A DNA stretch of 16,903 nt from an uncultured Bacteroidales bacterium. GTDB taxonomy: Bacteria; Bacteroidota; Bacteroidia; Bacteroidales; Bacteroidaceae. Of the stretch, positions 1 to 7,377 are shown piece by piece. Where the stretch lies: assembly GCA_902783615.1 (NCBI GenBank), contig CACZRQ010000123.1, forward strand, positions 1-16,903, written 5' to 3'. How positions within the stretch are numbered: position 1 is the first letter of the stretch; each line of letters begins with the position of its first letter. The notes under the pieces are model-generated. The model was not told where the DNA came from and did not search any database. It worked only from the letters and a program-made list of their open reading frames with translations. Position numbers and translations under genes: made by a program.

Positions 1-1539
1 GGCAATCTGTTCAGCATCAACCTCTTTGCGATTACCCTTCAGATTCTTTTCCCATTCTGTCTTCATGGTTTCCAACTCGGAAGAAAGCTCCTTCACCTTA
101 TCACGATAGCTGGCTGCCAGCTCGTAATTCTGCTCTTTCACTGCCTCCGACTTCTGGTCGATGGCAGCTGCTATTTCATGCTCCTTTTCTTCAATCTCAT
201 GTGGTACCACTATATTAGTAAGGTGTACACGAGACCCAGCTTCATCGAGGGCATCAATCGCCTTGTCAGGAAACTGACGGTCTGTGATATATCTGTCTGT
301 CAGCTTGACACAAGCCTCCAACGCATCATCAGTGTATGTCACATTGTGATGGTCTTCATACTTTGACTTGATATTCTTCAGAATCTGCAACGTTTCCTCC
401 GCTGTAGTAGGCTCTACCATCACCTTTTGGAAACGTCGATCCAATGCCCCGTCTTTCTCAATGGTTTTCTTAAACTCATCCACTGTAGTAGCACCAATGC
501 ACTGAATCTCACCTCTGGCTAAAGCTGGCTTTAACATGTTGGCTGCATCCATTGAACCTGATGCTGAACCAGCTCCAATAATCGTATGAATTTCATCGAT
601 AAACAAGATGATATCTGGATTGTTTTGCAGCTCTTTCATGATGGTTCTCAGACGCTCTTCAAATTGTCCACGATACTTGGTGCCTGCCACAACGGCAGCC
701 ATGTCGAGCATCACCACACGTTTATTAAAAAGCATGCGTGATATTTTTTGCTCCACAATGCGGGTGGCCAATCCTTCCACTATAGCCGACTTTCCTACAC
801 CAGGCTCTCCAATCAGGATGGGATTATTTTTCTTGCGGCGGCTCAGGATCTGTGCCACACGCTCAATTTCACGCTCTCGTCCTACCACTGGGTCGAGCTT
901 ACCCTCTGCTGCAGCCTTGGTGATGTCGGTACCGAAATTATCCAAAGCTGGGGTATCATTCTTTGTGTGTGTTGTCGATGCTTTCTGCTGTTTTGACAAC
1001 TGATTGCCAGATGGTTGATTTGAAGAGTGATAGCTTTCGTTATCATCCTCTTCTTCATCCATGTCATCATCCTCTGTATATCCCATGCCATCTTGAACAT
1101 CGGTTGATTTAATCAATATCTGATTAAGCGTATTGCGATAGTCCAACCCGCAATCATTCAGTGTGTTGGCAGCATTCGTATTATTATCCTTCAAGATAGC
1201 CAATAATAAATGCTCTGTATCCACCTGTTGGTCTTTCAGCAAACGAGCCTCCAGCAAACTGATGCGCAGGATGCGACTTGTTTCAGCATTGAAAGAAATC
1301 TCGTCGCTAACCGACTGTTCAATCGATGCATTCATCTTTAGCATATCCTCCAGGTTTTTCTTCAATTCCAGCAGATCCACTTTTTGATTCTTTAGTAATT
1401 CTATCGCTTTACCATCGCCTTCACGCAAAATGCCAAGCAGCAAATGCTCAGGAGTTATACTGTTATTCCTGAGTCTGTTGGCCTCTTCCTTGCTGAAGTT
1501 GATAATGTTTGTTACTCTTTCTGTAAATCTATTCTCCAT
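1..1539 (-). CDS. clpC: ATP-dependent Clp protease ATP-binding subunit ClpC (N-terminal 513 aa, partial)
   Basis: Hsp100 AAA+ unfoldase that feeds substrates to the ClpP protease in the cytoplasm. The frame is open from an ATG at 1539 to the left edge (513 codons), so the second AAA+ domain lies outside the window. Visible parts: two Clp-N repeats (about residues 3-65 and 78-140); an acidic, low-complexity linker (about 148-198, with a DDDMDEEEDD stretch); then the first AAA+ domain with Walker A GEPGVGKS (244-251), Walker B ILFIDE (311-316), the sensor region GATT (349-352) and an arginine pair in LDRRF (366-370). A UVR-like coiled-coil middle segment (about 455-495, YELAASYRDKVKEL) distinguishes ClpC from ClpA and from ClpB, which has a longer middle domain. 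The gene is divergent from gyrA. The linker looks longer than I recall for Bacillus ClpC. The family assignment is secure; partner adaptors cannot be inferred. Confidence 0.95.
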   Translation of the reverse strand, partial: MENRFTERVTNIINFSKEEANRLRNNSITPEHLLLGILREGDGKAIELLKNQKVDLLELKKNLEDMLKMNASIEQSVSDEISFNAETSRILRISLLEARLLKDQQVDTEHLLLAILKDNNTNAANTLNDCGLDYRNTLNQILIKSTDVQDGMGYTEDDDMDEEEDDNESYHSSNQPSGNQLSKQQKASTTHTKNDTPALDNFGTDITKAAAEGKLDPVVGREREIERVAQILSRRKKNNPILIGEPGVGKSAIVEGLATRIVEQKISRMLFNKRVVMLDMAAVVAGTKYRGQFEERLRTIMKELQNNPDIILFIDEIHTIIGAGSASGSMDAANMLKPALARGEIQCIGATTVDEFKKTIEKDGALDRRFQKVMVEPTTAEETLQILKNIKSKYEDHHNVTYTDDALEACVKLTDRYITDRQFPDKAIDALDEAGSRVHLTNIVVPHEIEEKEHEIAAAIDQKSEAVKEQNYELAASYRDKVKELSSELETMKTEWEKNLKGNRKEVDAEQIA

Positions 1540-1552
1540 GTTATCGTTTTTT

Positions 1553-1558
1553 ACCTCC
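1553..1558 (-). promoter_or_regulatory. Shine-Dalgarno-like GGAGGT upstream of clpC
   Basis: On the minus strand a perfect GGAGGT lies 13 nt before the clpC ATG. This is noteworthy because the other leaders in the window are A/T-rich with little or no SD sequence, as is usual in Bacteroidota. The spacing is longer than the normal 5-9 nt, so it may contribute only weakly or be coincidental. No alternative start lies closer to it. Confidence 0.35.
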
Positions 1559-1584
1559 GCTATAAAAATAAATAAAATGCTTTG

Positions 1585-1592
1585 CAAAGATA
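1585..1592 (-). promoter_or_regulatory. Candidate -7 element of the clpC promoter
   Basis: The minus strand reads TATCTTTG, a full match to the Bacteroidota -7 consensus TAnnTTTG. It lies about 45 nt upstream of the clpC ATG, giving a plausible leader of 35-40 nt. I see no good TTTG -33 element at the expected 17-23 nt spacing, so only the -7 box supports the call. Confidence 0.4.
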
Positions 1593-1661
1593 CGAAAATG
1601 TTTCGCAATCCCACTTAATTGTAACAAATATTGTGCCAAAAATTTTTTTTGCCAAAATCGC

Positions 1662-1692
1662 TTTCGTATGTCACAAAAAAGTAGTAATTTTA
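1662..1692 (+). promoter_or_regulatory. Candidate gyrA promoter (TTTC-N19-TAATTTTA)
   Basis: TTTC at 1662-1665 is followed after exactly 19 nt by TAATTTTA at 1685-1692. This resembles the Bacteroidota sigma-ABfr pattern TTTG-N19-TAnnTTTG with one mismatch in each box. It would start transcription about 40 nt before the gyrA ATG. The leader is A/T-rich and has no Shine-Dalgarno sequence. The call rests on pattern match and position only. Confidence 0.4.
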
Positions 1693-1740
1693 CACGGTTT
1701 TTAGTATAAAGCCTTAAAGTGTAACTTTTAAATTTATTAA

Positions 1741-4293
1741 ATGATTGACCAAGACAGAATTATAAAAGTAAACATTGAGGAAGAGATGAAGTCATCCTAC
1801 ATAGACTACTCCATGTCTGTGATTGTGGCTCGTGCCCTTCCTGATGTTAGAGACGGTTTCAAGCCTGTACATCGTAGGATCCTGTATGGTATGAAACAAG
1901 TAGGTAACACCTCCGACAAAGCTTATAAGAAATGTGCACGTGTAGTAGGCGAGGTACTCGGTAAATACCATCCTCATGGTGACTCATCAGTGTATGGGGC
2001 TTTAGTACGTATGGCGCAGCCTTGGGCTTTGCGCTACATGCTGGTAGATGGACAAGGTAACTTTGGCTCAGTTGATGGTGACGGTCCTGCTGCTATGCGA
2101 TACACCGAGTGTCGCTTGCGCAAGATTGGTGAGGAGATGATGCAGGATCTGGATAAGGATACCGTTGACATGCAGCCAAACTTTGACAATGAGGAGTTAG
2201 AACCTACAGTAATGCCGACGCGCATTCCTAACCTGCTGGTAAACGGCGCTTCTGGTATCGCCGTAGGTATGGCAACCAATATGCCTACCCACAACCTCAC
2301 TGAGGTGATAGATGCTTGTGTGGCTTACGTTGACAACAACGACATTACTACCGAGGAACTGATGCAATACATCAAGGGTCCTGATTTCCCAACAGGTGGT
2401 ATCATATTAGGTACCAGTGGCATACGCGATGCTTACGAAACGGGTAGAGGACGTATTGTGGTGCGTGGTAAGGCTGACATTGAGACTGGTGGCACTCACG
2501 ACAAGATTGTTATCAGCGAAATACCTTATGGCGTTAACAAGGCAGAACTGATTAAATACATTGCCGATTTGGCTAATGATAAGAAGATTGACGGAATTGC
2601 AAACGCCAATGACGAGAGCGACCGCGAGGGTATGCGAATCGTAATAGATGTTAAAAGAGATGCCAACGCCAATGTATTATTAAATAAATTGTATAAACTG
2701 ACGCAGTTACAAACTTCCTTCAGCGTTAACAATGTAGCATTGGTACACGGAAGGCCCCGTTTGCTGACGTTGCGCGACCTGATTAGATATTTCATTGAGC
2801 ATCGTCACGAAGTGGTGATCCGTCGCACCAAGTACGACCTGGCAAAGGCTCAGGAAAGGGCACATATCCTTGAGGGTCTGATTATTGCCAGTGACAATAT
2901 TGATGAGGTGGTGCACATCATCCGAGCAGCGAAGTCGCCTGCAGAGGCCATCGAAGGTCTGATGCAGCGTTTCGAGCTTGACGAGGTGCAGGCAAAGGCC
3001 ATAGTAGAGATGCGCTTACGCCAGCTCACTGGGCTGATGCAGGAGCAGCTGCATGCTGAATATGAGGAGATTGAAAAGAAGATTGCGTTCTATGAGTTGA
3101 TTCTTTCTGACGAGGAGGCTTGCCGCAAGGTCATCAAGGATGAGCTAATTGAGGTGAAGGAGAAATATGGTGATGAGCGTAAGACCGAAATCAGTATGTT
3201 GGATGGCGACTTCAATCCAGAAGAGTTCTATCCTGACGATGAGGTGGTAATTACAATTTCACACATGGGTTACATAAAGTGTACGCCATTGGCAGAATTC
3301 CGTACCCAGAACAGGGGTGGTGTGGGTTCAAAGGGTTCTAACACCCGCAACGAGGACTTTGTAGAACACATCTATCCCGCAACGATGCATAACACCATGA
3401 TGTTCTTCACCCAGAAGGGTAGGTGCTATTGGCTAAAGGTTTATCAAATTCCAATGGAGAGCAAGACCTCAAAGGGACGCGCAATTCAGAATCTGTTAAA
3501 CATTGAAGCTGATGATAAGGTTACTGCTTACCTGCGCGTGAAGAACTTGGATGACAAGGAGTTCAACCAGAGCCACTTCGTGGTGTTCTGCACCAAGAAC
3601 GGTGTAATCAAGAAGACCAGCTTGGAAGAATATTCACGTCCACGTCAGAATGGTGTGAATGCCATCAACATTTTGGAAGGCGACAAGGTTATAGAGGTAC
3701 GCCTCACCGATGGTGACAACGAAATAATCATGGCTAACAAGAATGGTCGTGCCATCCGCTTCAACGAGACAGTAGTTCGGGCTATGGGACGTGTTGCTAC
3801 TGGTGTGAGGGGTATGACACTCGATGAAGATGGGCAGGACGAGGTGGTTGGCATGGTTTGCGTGAAGGATTCTGAGAATGAAACCATCATGGTGGTGTCA
3901 GAACAGGGCTTTGGCAAACGCTCCGACATTGAGGACTATCGAAAGACCAACCGAGGTGCGAAGGGTGTGAAGACGCTCAACATTACCGAAAAGACAGGTA
4001 AGTTGGTGGCTATCAAGACAGTGACCGAAGAGAATGACCTGATGATTATTAACAAGTCGGGTATCACCATCCGCCTGAAGGTGGCCGATGTGAGAATCCA
4101 GGGACGTGCTACTCAAGGCGTTAGACTCATCAACCTTGAGAAACGCAATGATGAGATAGGTTCTGTTTGCAAGGTCATGTCGGAAGCTGAGGAAGAGGAA
4201 ATTGAGCAGAACGCTAATAATCAGGAAAATATCCAGTATGAGAATCCTCCTATGGAAGATGCTCAGACTGATATAGATAATAGTGATGAATAA
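1741..4293 (+). CDS. gyrA: DNA gyrase subunit A
   Basis: Breakage-reunion subunit of the type II topoisomerase that, with GyrB, introduces negative supercoils. At 850 residues it is full length. The N-terminal catalytic region contains the quinolone-pocket segment YHPHGDSSVYG (76-86) and the catalytic tyrosine Y121 in RYTE (E. coli Y122). The C-terminal beta-pinwheel begins near residue 510 and carries a degenerate GyrA box, QNRGGVGSKG (523-532), two residues longer than the classical QRRGGKG. The protein ends in an acidic tail (about 815-850). The serine equivalent to E. coli S83 is present (S82), so this common resistance position is unmutated; the D87 equivalent is glycine (G86), which I believe is the normal state in this phylum. 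The ATG follows an A/T-rich leader. The TPR gene follows after 32 nt and is probably cotranscribed. ParC was considered, but this length and box favour GyrA. Confidence 0.96.
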   Translation: MIDQDRIIKVNIEEEMKSSYIDYSMSVIVARALPDVRDGFKPVHRRILYGMKQVGNTSDKAYKKCARVVGEVLGKYHPHGDSSVYGALVRMAQPWALRYMLVDGQGNFGSVDGDGPAAMRYTECRLRKIGEEMMQDLDKDTVDMQPNFDNEELEPTVMPTRIPNLLVNGASGIAVGMATNMPTHNLTEVIDACVAYVDNNDITTEELMQYIKGPDFPTGGIILGTSGIRDAYETGRGRIVVRGKADIETGGTHDKIVISEIPYGVNKAELIKYIADLANDKKIDGIANANDESDREGMRIVIDVKRDANANVLLNKLYKLTQLQTSFSVNNVALVHGRPRLLTLRDLIRYFIEHRHEVVIRRTKYDLAKAQERAHILEGLIIASDNIDEVVHIIRAAKSPAEAIEGLMQRFELDEVQAKAIVEMRLRQLTGLMQEQLHAEYEEIEKKIAFYELILSDEEACRKVIKDELIEVKEKYGDERKTEISMLDGDFNPEEFYPDDEVVITISHMGYIKCTPLAEFRTQNRGGVGSKGSNTRNEDFVEHIYPATMHNTMMFFTQKGRCYWLKVYQIPMESKTSKGRAIQNLLNIEADDKVTAYLRVKNLDDKEFNQSHFVVFCTKNGVIKKTSLEEYSRPRQNGVNAINILEGDKVIEVRLTDGDNEIIMANKNGRAIRFNETVVRAMGRVATGVRGMTLDEDGQDEVVGMVCVKDSENETIMVVSEQGFGKRSDIEDYRKTNRGAKGVKTLNITEKTGKLVAIKTVTEENDLMIINKSGITIRLKVADVRIQGRATQGVRLINLEKRNDEIGSVCKVMSEAEEEEIEQNANNQENIQYENPPMEDAQTDIDNSDE

Positions 4294-4325
4294 AATGTAA
4301 TATTAATTAATTGTTTTTTTAAAGT

Positions 4326-5525
4326 ATGAAGAAGTTATTTGTTTCAATGGCTTTTGTTTTGGTGGCTGGCAGTGCTTTTGCACAGATGGATGCCGTTAAG
4401 AATGCTACCAAGGCTGCAGGCAAGGGTGATTTTGCAACCGCAACATCACTGATCGAACAGGCTCTGAATAATCCAGAGACTGCTAATTTGGCTGACACAT
4501 GGTTCGCTGCTGGTCAGGTACAGCAGAAGATTAGCGCTAAGCAACTCGAGAACCAGGTTAAACGTCAGAATTATGACGAGAACGCTATGTTCAATGCTTC
4601 ATTGCAGATGGTTAAGTACTTCCTGAAGGCTGACGAATTGCCAGACGCTAAGGGCAAGATGAATGTTTTCACTTCAAAGATGGCTTCTGCTATCAAGGGT
4701 GATTTGGGTAACCTCATCAATGGTGGTGTTGCTGCTTTCAACGGTGGCGGTGAGGGCTCTGATGCTAGGGCATTGGATTTCTTCGGCACTTACGTTGATT
4801 TGGCTAAGGCTCCTATGTTCGCAAAGGACAACTTGGCAGCTGACCCACAGTATGTTACCATTGCTTACTATGCTGCATTGGCAGGTATCCGTTCAGAGAA
4901 CTATGCTGCTGTTGAGAAGTTTGCTCCTATGGCACAGGCTGATGCTGAGAATGGCCAGAACGCTACCGAGTTCCTGGTCGAGGCTTATAAGAAGCAGGGC
5001 AAGACTGATCAGATGATGAGCGTGCTGAAGGATGCTTTGGATAAATACCCTGGCAACCAGGCTTTCTTTGCTAACATGATTGACTATTACACTTCTAATA
5101 ACAAGTATGACGAGGCTCAGGCTTTTGCTGATCAAATGATTGCTAAGGATTCAGGCAACTACTTCTACAACTACGTGAAGGGTTTCTTGTATTCACAGCA
5201 GAAGGATGATGACAAGGCCATCGAGCAGTATGAGCAGGCTATTCAGAAGAACCCTGAATATGCACAGTCTTATGCTGAGTTGGGTAAGTCATGGGTGCTG
5301 AAGGCTCAAGACTTCTCAGAGACAGCAGAGTCTAATCCAACCAGTCCGAAGTTTGCTGAGGATGCTAAGACACTGCGTGGCTTCTACGAGAAGGCTATGC
5401 CTTACCTGGAGAAGTGCCGTCAGTTGGCTCCTGACAATGTAAGTCTGTGGAAGCAGGCGTTGAGCAGTGTTTATTACAACCTGCAGATGACTGATAAGTA
5501 CGAGGAAGTACAGCAGGCATACTAA
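4326..5525 (+). CDS. Exported tetratricopeptide-repeat protein (gyrA-linked, copy 1)
   Basis: A 399-residue protein of unknown molecular role. A type I signal peptide (residues 1-19, cleavage likely at AFA|QM) sends it to the periplasm or outer-membrane face. The rest is helical: an N-terminal region conserved with the next gene (ADTWFAAGQVQQ at 56-67; NLINGG at 129-134) and clear TPR-like helices from about 210 to 330, including NKYDEAQAFADQMIAKD and the canonical DDDKAIEQYEQAIQKNPEYA. A further helical pair (350-399) contains FYEKAMPYLEKCRQLAPDN. It starts 32 nt after gyrA with no recognisable promoter between, so cotranscription is likely. Lysine is encoded almost only by AAG and alanine mostly by GCT, a bias typical of highly expressed genes. 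TPRs mediate protein-protein contacts; the partner is unknown. Confidence 0.85.
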   Translation: MKKLFVSMAFVLVAGSAFAQMDAVKNATKAAGKGDFATATSLIEQALNNPETANLADTWFAAGQVQQKISAKQLENQVKRQNYDENAMFNASLQMVKYFLKADELPDAKGKMNVFTSKMASAIKGDLGNLINGGVAAFNGGGEGSDARALDFFGTYVDLAKAPMFAKDNLAADPQYVTIAYYAALAGIRSENYAAVEKFAPMAQADAENGQNATEFLVEAYKKQGKTDQMMSVLKDALDKYPGNQAFFANMIDYYTSNNKYDEAQAFADQMIAKDSGNYFYNYVKGFLYSQQKDDDKAIEQYEQAIQKNPEYAQSYAELGKSWVLKAQDFSETAESNPTSPKFAEDAKTLRGFYEKAMPYLEKCRQLAPDNVSLWKQALSSVYYNLQMTDKYEEVQQAY

Positions 5526-5582
5526 TGAGAAGTCAAAAACCGCAGAATAACGGTTTCTTCCATTTATTAGATTAAACAGTTG

Positions 5583-5613
5583 GGAACCCCGGAAGTCATA
5601 CTTTTGGGGTTCC
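5583..5613 (+). terminator. Strong 14-bp hairpin between the two TPR genes
   Basis: Arms 5583-5596 and 5600-5613 pair over 14 positions (two G-U) around a 3-nt CAT loop, with a GGAACCCC/GGGGTTCC base. Only a weak T run follows (TTCACTA), so this may be a leaky terminator or an mRNA-stabilising 3' hairpin that separates expression of the two TPR genes. It sits 58 nt after the first TPR stop codon and 47 nt before the second start. Confidence 0.6.
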
Positions 5614-5660
5614 TTCACTAAATAAAGAACTCGACAATTACACATTATTTATATATATAT

Positions 5661-6896
5661 ATGCGGAAACTATTTGCTATTGCCATCCTGTTAACAATTC
5701 CATTTTGTTTCACCTGTGCCCAGAAAGACGTGCTGAAGCAGGCCAAGGCTACGCTGAAGACTGGCGATGTCAAAGAACTTCAGAAACTGGTGGACAAGAT
5801 AATTGTCAACCCAGAGACGATGAAGATGCCAGAAACTTGGTATGTGGCGGGTAGGGTACAGCAGCGCAAAAGCGAGCAGCAGATGGAAAAGGCATATCTT
5901 CGCAAGCCTTACGACACACTCACCATCTACAATAGTGCACTCAATATGAGCAAGTATTTCCTTATCTGCGACTCATTAGCACAGCAAGGGATGAAACCTG
6001 GAAAAATCAACAAATACCGCAAAGACAACCAACGTGCTATCATGGCTGACAAGGGCAACTTGCTGAATGGCGGTATTTATTATTACAATCACAGCACAGA
6101 TGGCGACAACTCGAAGCTTAGCAAGTCACTCGACTTTTTCAAGACATATATCGACCTTACTGTCAGCGATATGTTCAAGAACGACAACCTGTTACAGCGC
6201 GATTCCATCTTTACCCAAGTGGCTTATTATGCCAGTTTGGCAGCCATGAAAATTGGCGATTATGGAAATGTGTTAAAATATGCTCCATACGCTGAGAATG
6301 ATGCTAAGTTAGGACAGTATGCCATGGAGTTTATCGCTCAGGCTCATCAGTATTATGGCGACACCACTGCTTGGATAGAAACACTTAAACGGGGCGTTGA
6401 GAAATATCCGCAGGACGATTATTTCTTTGCGAATCTCATCGATTATTATGGCAGTAACAACAAATACAACGAGGCTTTGGAGTTTGCAGATGGTATGTTG
6501 GCTAAAGACCCGAAGAACTATTATTATCTATTTATCAAGGGTTTCCTGTATCACAGCATGAAGCGCTATAATGATGCGCTGGTATATTATAAGCGCTCTA
6601 TAGAAGCAAATCCCAATTATGCTGAGGCATACAGCAATGTTGGCTTGGTGTATTGCCTGCAAGCTCAAGATTTCTCTCAAGAGGCTGTTACCGATATCAA
6701 AGATCCTCGATATCCCGTTGACCAGGCACATCTTAAGTCGTTCTACGAAAAAGCTCTTCCGTATTACGAAAAAGCCCGCGAGTTAAAGCCAAACGATAAA
6801 ACACTCTGGCTCAATGGTCTTCACCGTGTGTATTACAATCTTAGTATGGGTGAAAAATTTAATGAGATGGAGACATTAATGGAATCAAATGGATAG
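5661..6896 (+). CDS. Exported tetratricopeptide-repeat protein (paralogous copy 2)
   Basis: A 411-residue paralogue of the preceding protein; function unknown. The N-terminus (residues 1-20) is a signal peptide ending TCA|QKD. The cysteine is not in a good lipobox, since threonine precedes it, so type I cleavage is favoured over lipoprotein processing. Collinear matches to copy 1 run the whole length: ETWYVAGRVQQ (58-68), KGNLLNGG (131-138), DYYGSNNKYNEALEFADGML (261-280), FIKGFLYHS (291-299), LQAQDFSQEA (333-342), FYEKALPYYEKARELKP (361-377) and VYYNLSM (390-396). TPR helices are clearest at 220-330. Tandem duplication is the simplest origin. Lysine codons are mixed AAA/AAG, unlike copy 1, suggesting lower expression. 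The ATG directly follows a short TA-dinucleotide run and has no SD. A terminator follows. Confidence 0.82.
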   Translation: MRKLFAIAILLTIPFCFTCAQKDVLKQAKATLKTGDVKELQKLVDKIIVNPETMKMPETWYVAGRVQQRKSEQQMEKAYLRKPYDTLTIYNSALNMSKYFLICDSLAQQGMKPGKINKYRKDNQRAIMADKGNLLNGGIYYYNHSTDGDNSKLSKSLDFFKTYIDLTVSDMFKNDNLLQRDSIFTQVAYYASLAAMKIGDYGNVLKYAPYAENDAKLGQYAMEFIAQAHQYYGDTTAWIETLKRGVEKYPQDDYFFANLIDYYGSNNKYNEALEFADGMLAKDPKNYYYLFIKGFLYHSMKRYNDALVYYKRSIEANPNYAEAYSNVGLVYCLQAQDFSQEAVTDIKDPRYPVDQAHLKSFYEKALPYYEKARELKPNDKTLWLNGLHRVYYNLSMGEKFNEMETLMESNG

Positions 6897-6963
6897 TTCT
6901 GCTAACAAGTGCCCATCTCATCTATAATCGCAATTATGTTTAATATAGAATGTGGATAAATAT

Positions 6964-7017
6964 ATCCCCTCTTCCCATACAGTCAGGTTTTGGCTGGTTT
7001 AGGTAGAGGGGATTTTT
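6964..7017 (+). terminator. Rho-independent terminator after the TPR gene pair
   Basis: ATCCCCTCT (6964-6972) and AGAGGGGAT (7005-7013) form a perfect 9-bp stem, followed by a T-rich run (7013-7020). The 32-nt apical part can fold further through CAGTC/GGCTG (6980-6984 with 6992-6996). It lies 67 nt after the stop of the second TPR gene and between convergent genes. The reverse orientation has only a weak ATATATTT tail, so plus-strand termination is favoured. Confidence 0.75.
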
Positions 7018-7041
7018 ATTTAAGTGATGGGTTATGGGACT

Positions 7042-7293
7042 TTATTTTGTGGATTCTTCGAGAATCTGGAGAGCCCTGTCAAGAACGGTAGTATCATCTA
7101 TTTTTACAATGCCGCCATCAGGACCAGGCTCGATGTGAATTCCAACGGCCTTACCTTCCTTATAGTTGTCGGCACCGAAAAAGTTTCTTGCTGTCTCAAC
7201 ATCCATTCCGAGTTCTTCTGCAATGCGATGCATGCTGCCATCTGGCAATGAATCCTTGATTCTACGGAGTTCGTTAAATGTTAATGTCTTCAT
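7042..7293 (-). CDS. Small putative DNA-binding (HTH-like) protein
   Basis: An 83-residue protein resembling short proteins I recall being annotated as DNA-binding in Bacteroides and Prevotella. Residues 16-40 (DGSMHRIAEELGMDVETARN and onward) read as a helix-turn-helix: a first helix with an I-A-x-x-L-G turn, then a recognition helix VETARNFFG. A conserved-looking second half follows (KAVGIHIEPGPDGGIVKIDD, 48-67) with glycine-rich beta character and a short C-terminal helix. There is no signal peptide, so it should act in the cytoplasm. It is on the same strand as the bat genes but lies 84 nt beyond batE with its own promoter-like sequence, so it is probably an independent unit. The ATG at 7293 gives the natural N-terminus MKTLTFNELRRIK. 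Binding target unknown. Confidence 0.75.
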   Translation of the reverse strand: MKTLTFNELRRIKDSLPDGSMHRIAEELGMDVETARNFFGADNYKEGKAVGIHIEPGPDGGIVKIDDTTVLDRALQILEESTK

Positions 7294-7321
7294 GATTATA
7301 TCTGTTTTTTTAATTTTTACG

Positions 7322-7352
7322 CGAAATTAATCAAATTAATGCTTATGGCAAA
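7322..7352 (-). promoter_or_regulatory. Candidate promoter of the small HTH gene (TTTG-N19-TAATTTCG)
   Basis: On the minus strand TTTG (7352-7349) is separated by exactly 19 nt from TAATTTCG (7329-7322). The Bacteroidota consensus is TTTG-N19-TAnnTTTG, so there is one mismatch in the -7 box and none in the -33 box. It ends about 28 nt before the ATG at 7293 and lies wholly in the gap after batE. It is the best promoter match I found in the window. Confidence 0.5.
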
Positions 7353-7377
7353 ACAATCTCTGTCATTTTTGCGTTTC

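Noticed and set aside
608..1003. Plus-strand frame of 131 residues
   Set aside because: It is antisense to the AAA+ domain of clpC, whose Walker motifs are unmistakable on the other strand.
5537..5556. 6-bp hairpin AAACCG/CGGTTT after the first TPR gene
   Set aside because: Short and A/T-rich with an 8-nt loop and only a weak TTCTTC tail; the 14-bp hairpin just downstream is far stronger.
5699..5726. Lipoprotein signal (lipobox) in the second TPR protein
   Set aside because: Thr precedes the Cys and the following context is a normal A|Q type I cleavage site, so it does not fit the lipobox pattern.
7348..7372. GCAAAA/TTTTGC inverted repeat after batE as an operon terminator
   Set aside because: Only 6 bp with a 13-nt loop and no T run; it overlaps the candidate promoter of the next gene.
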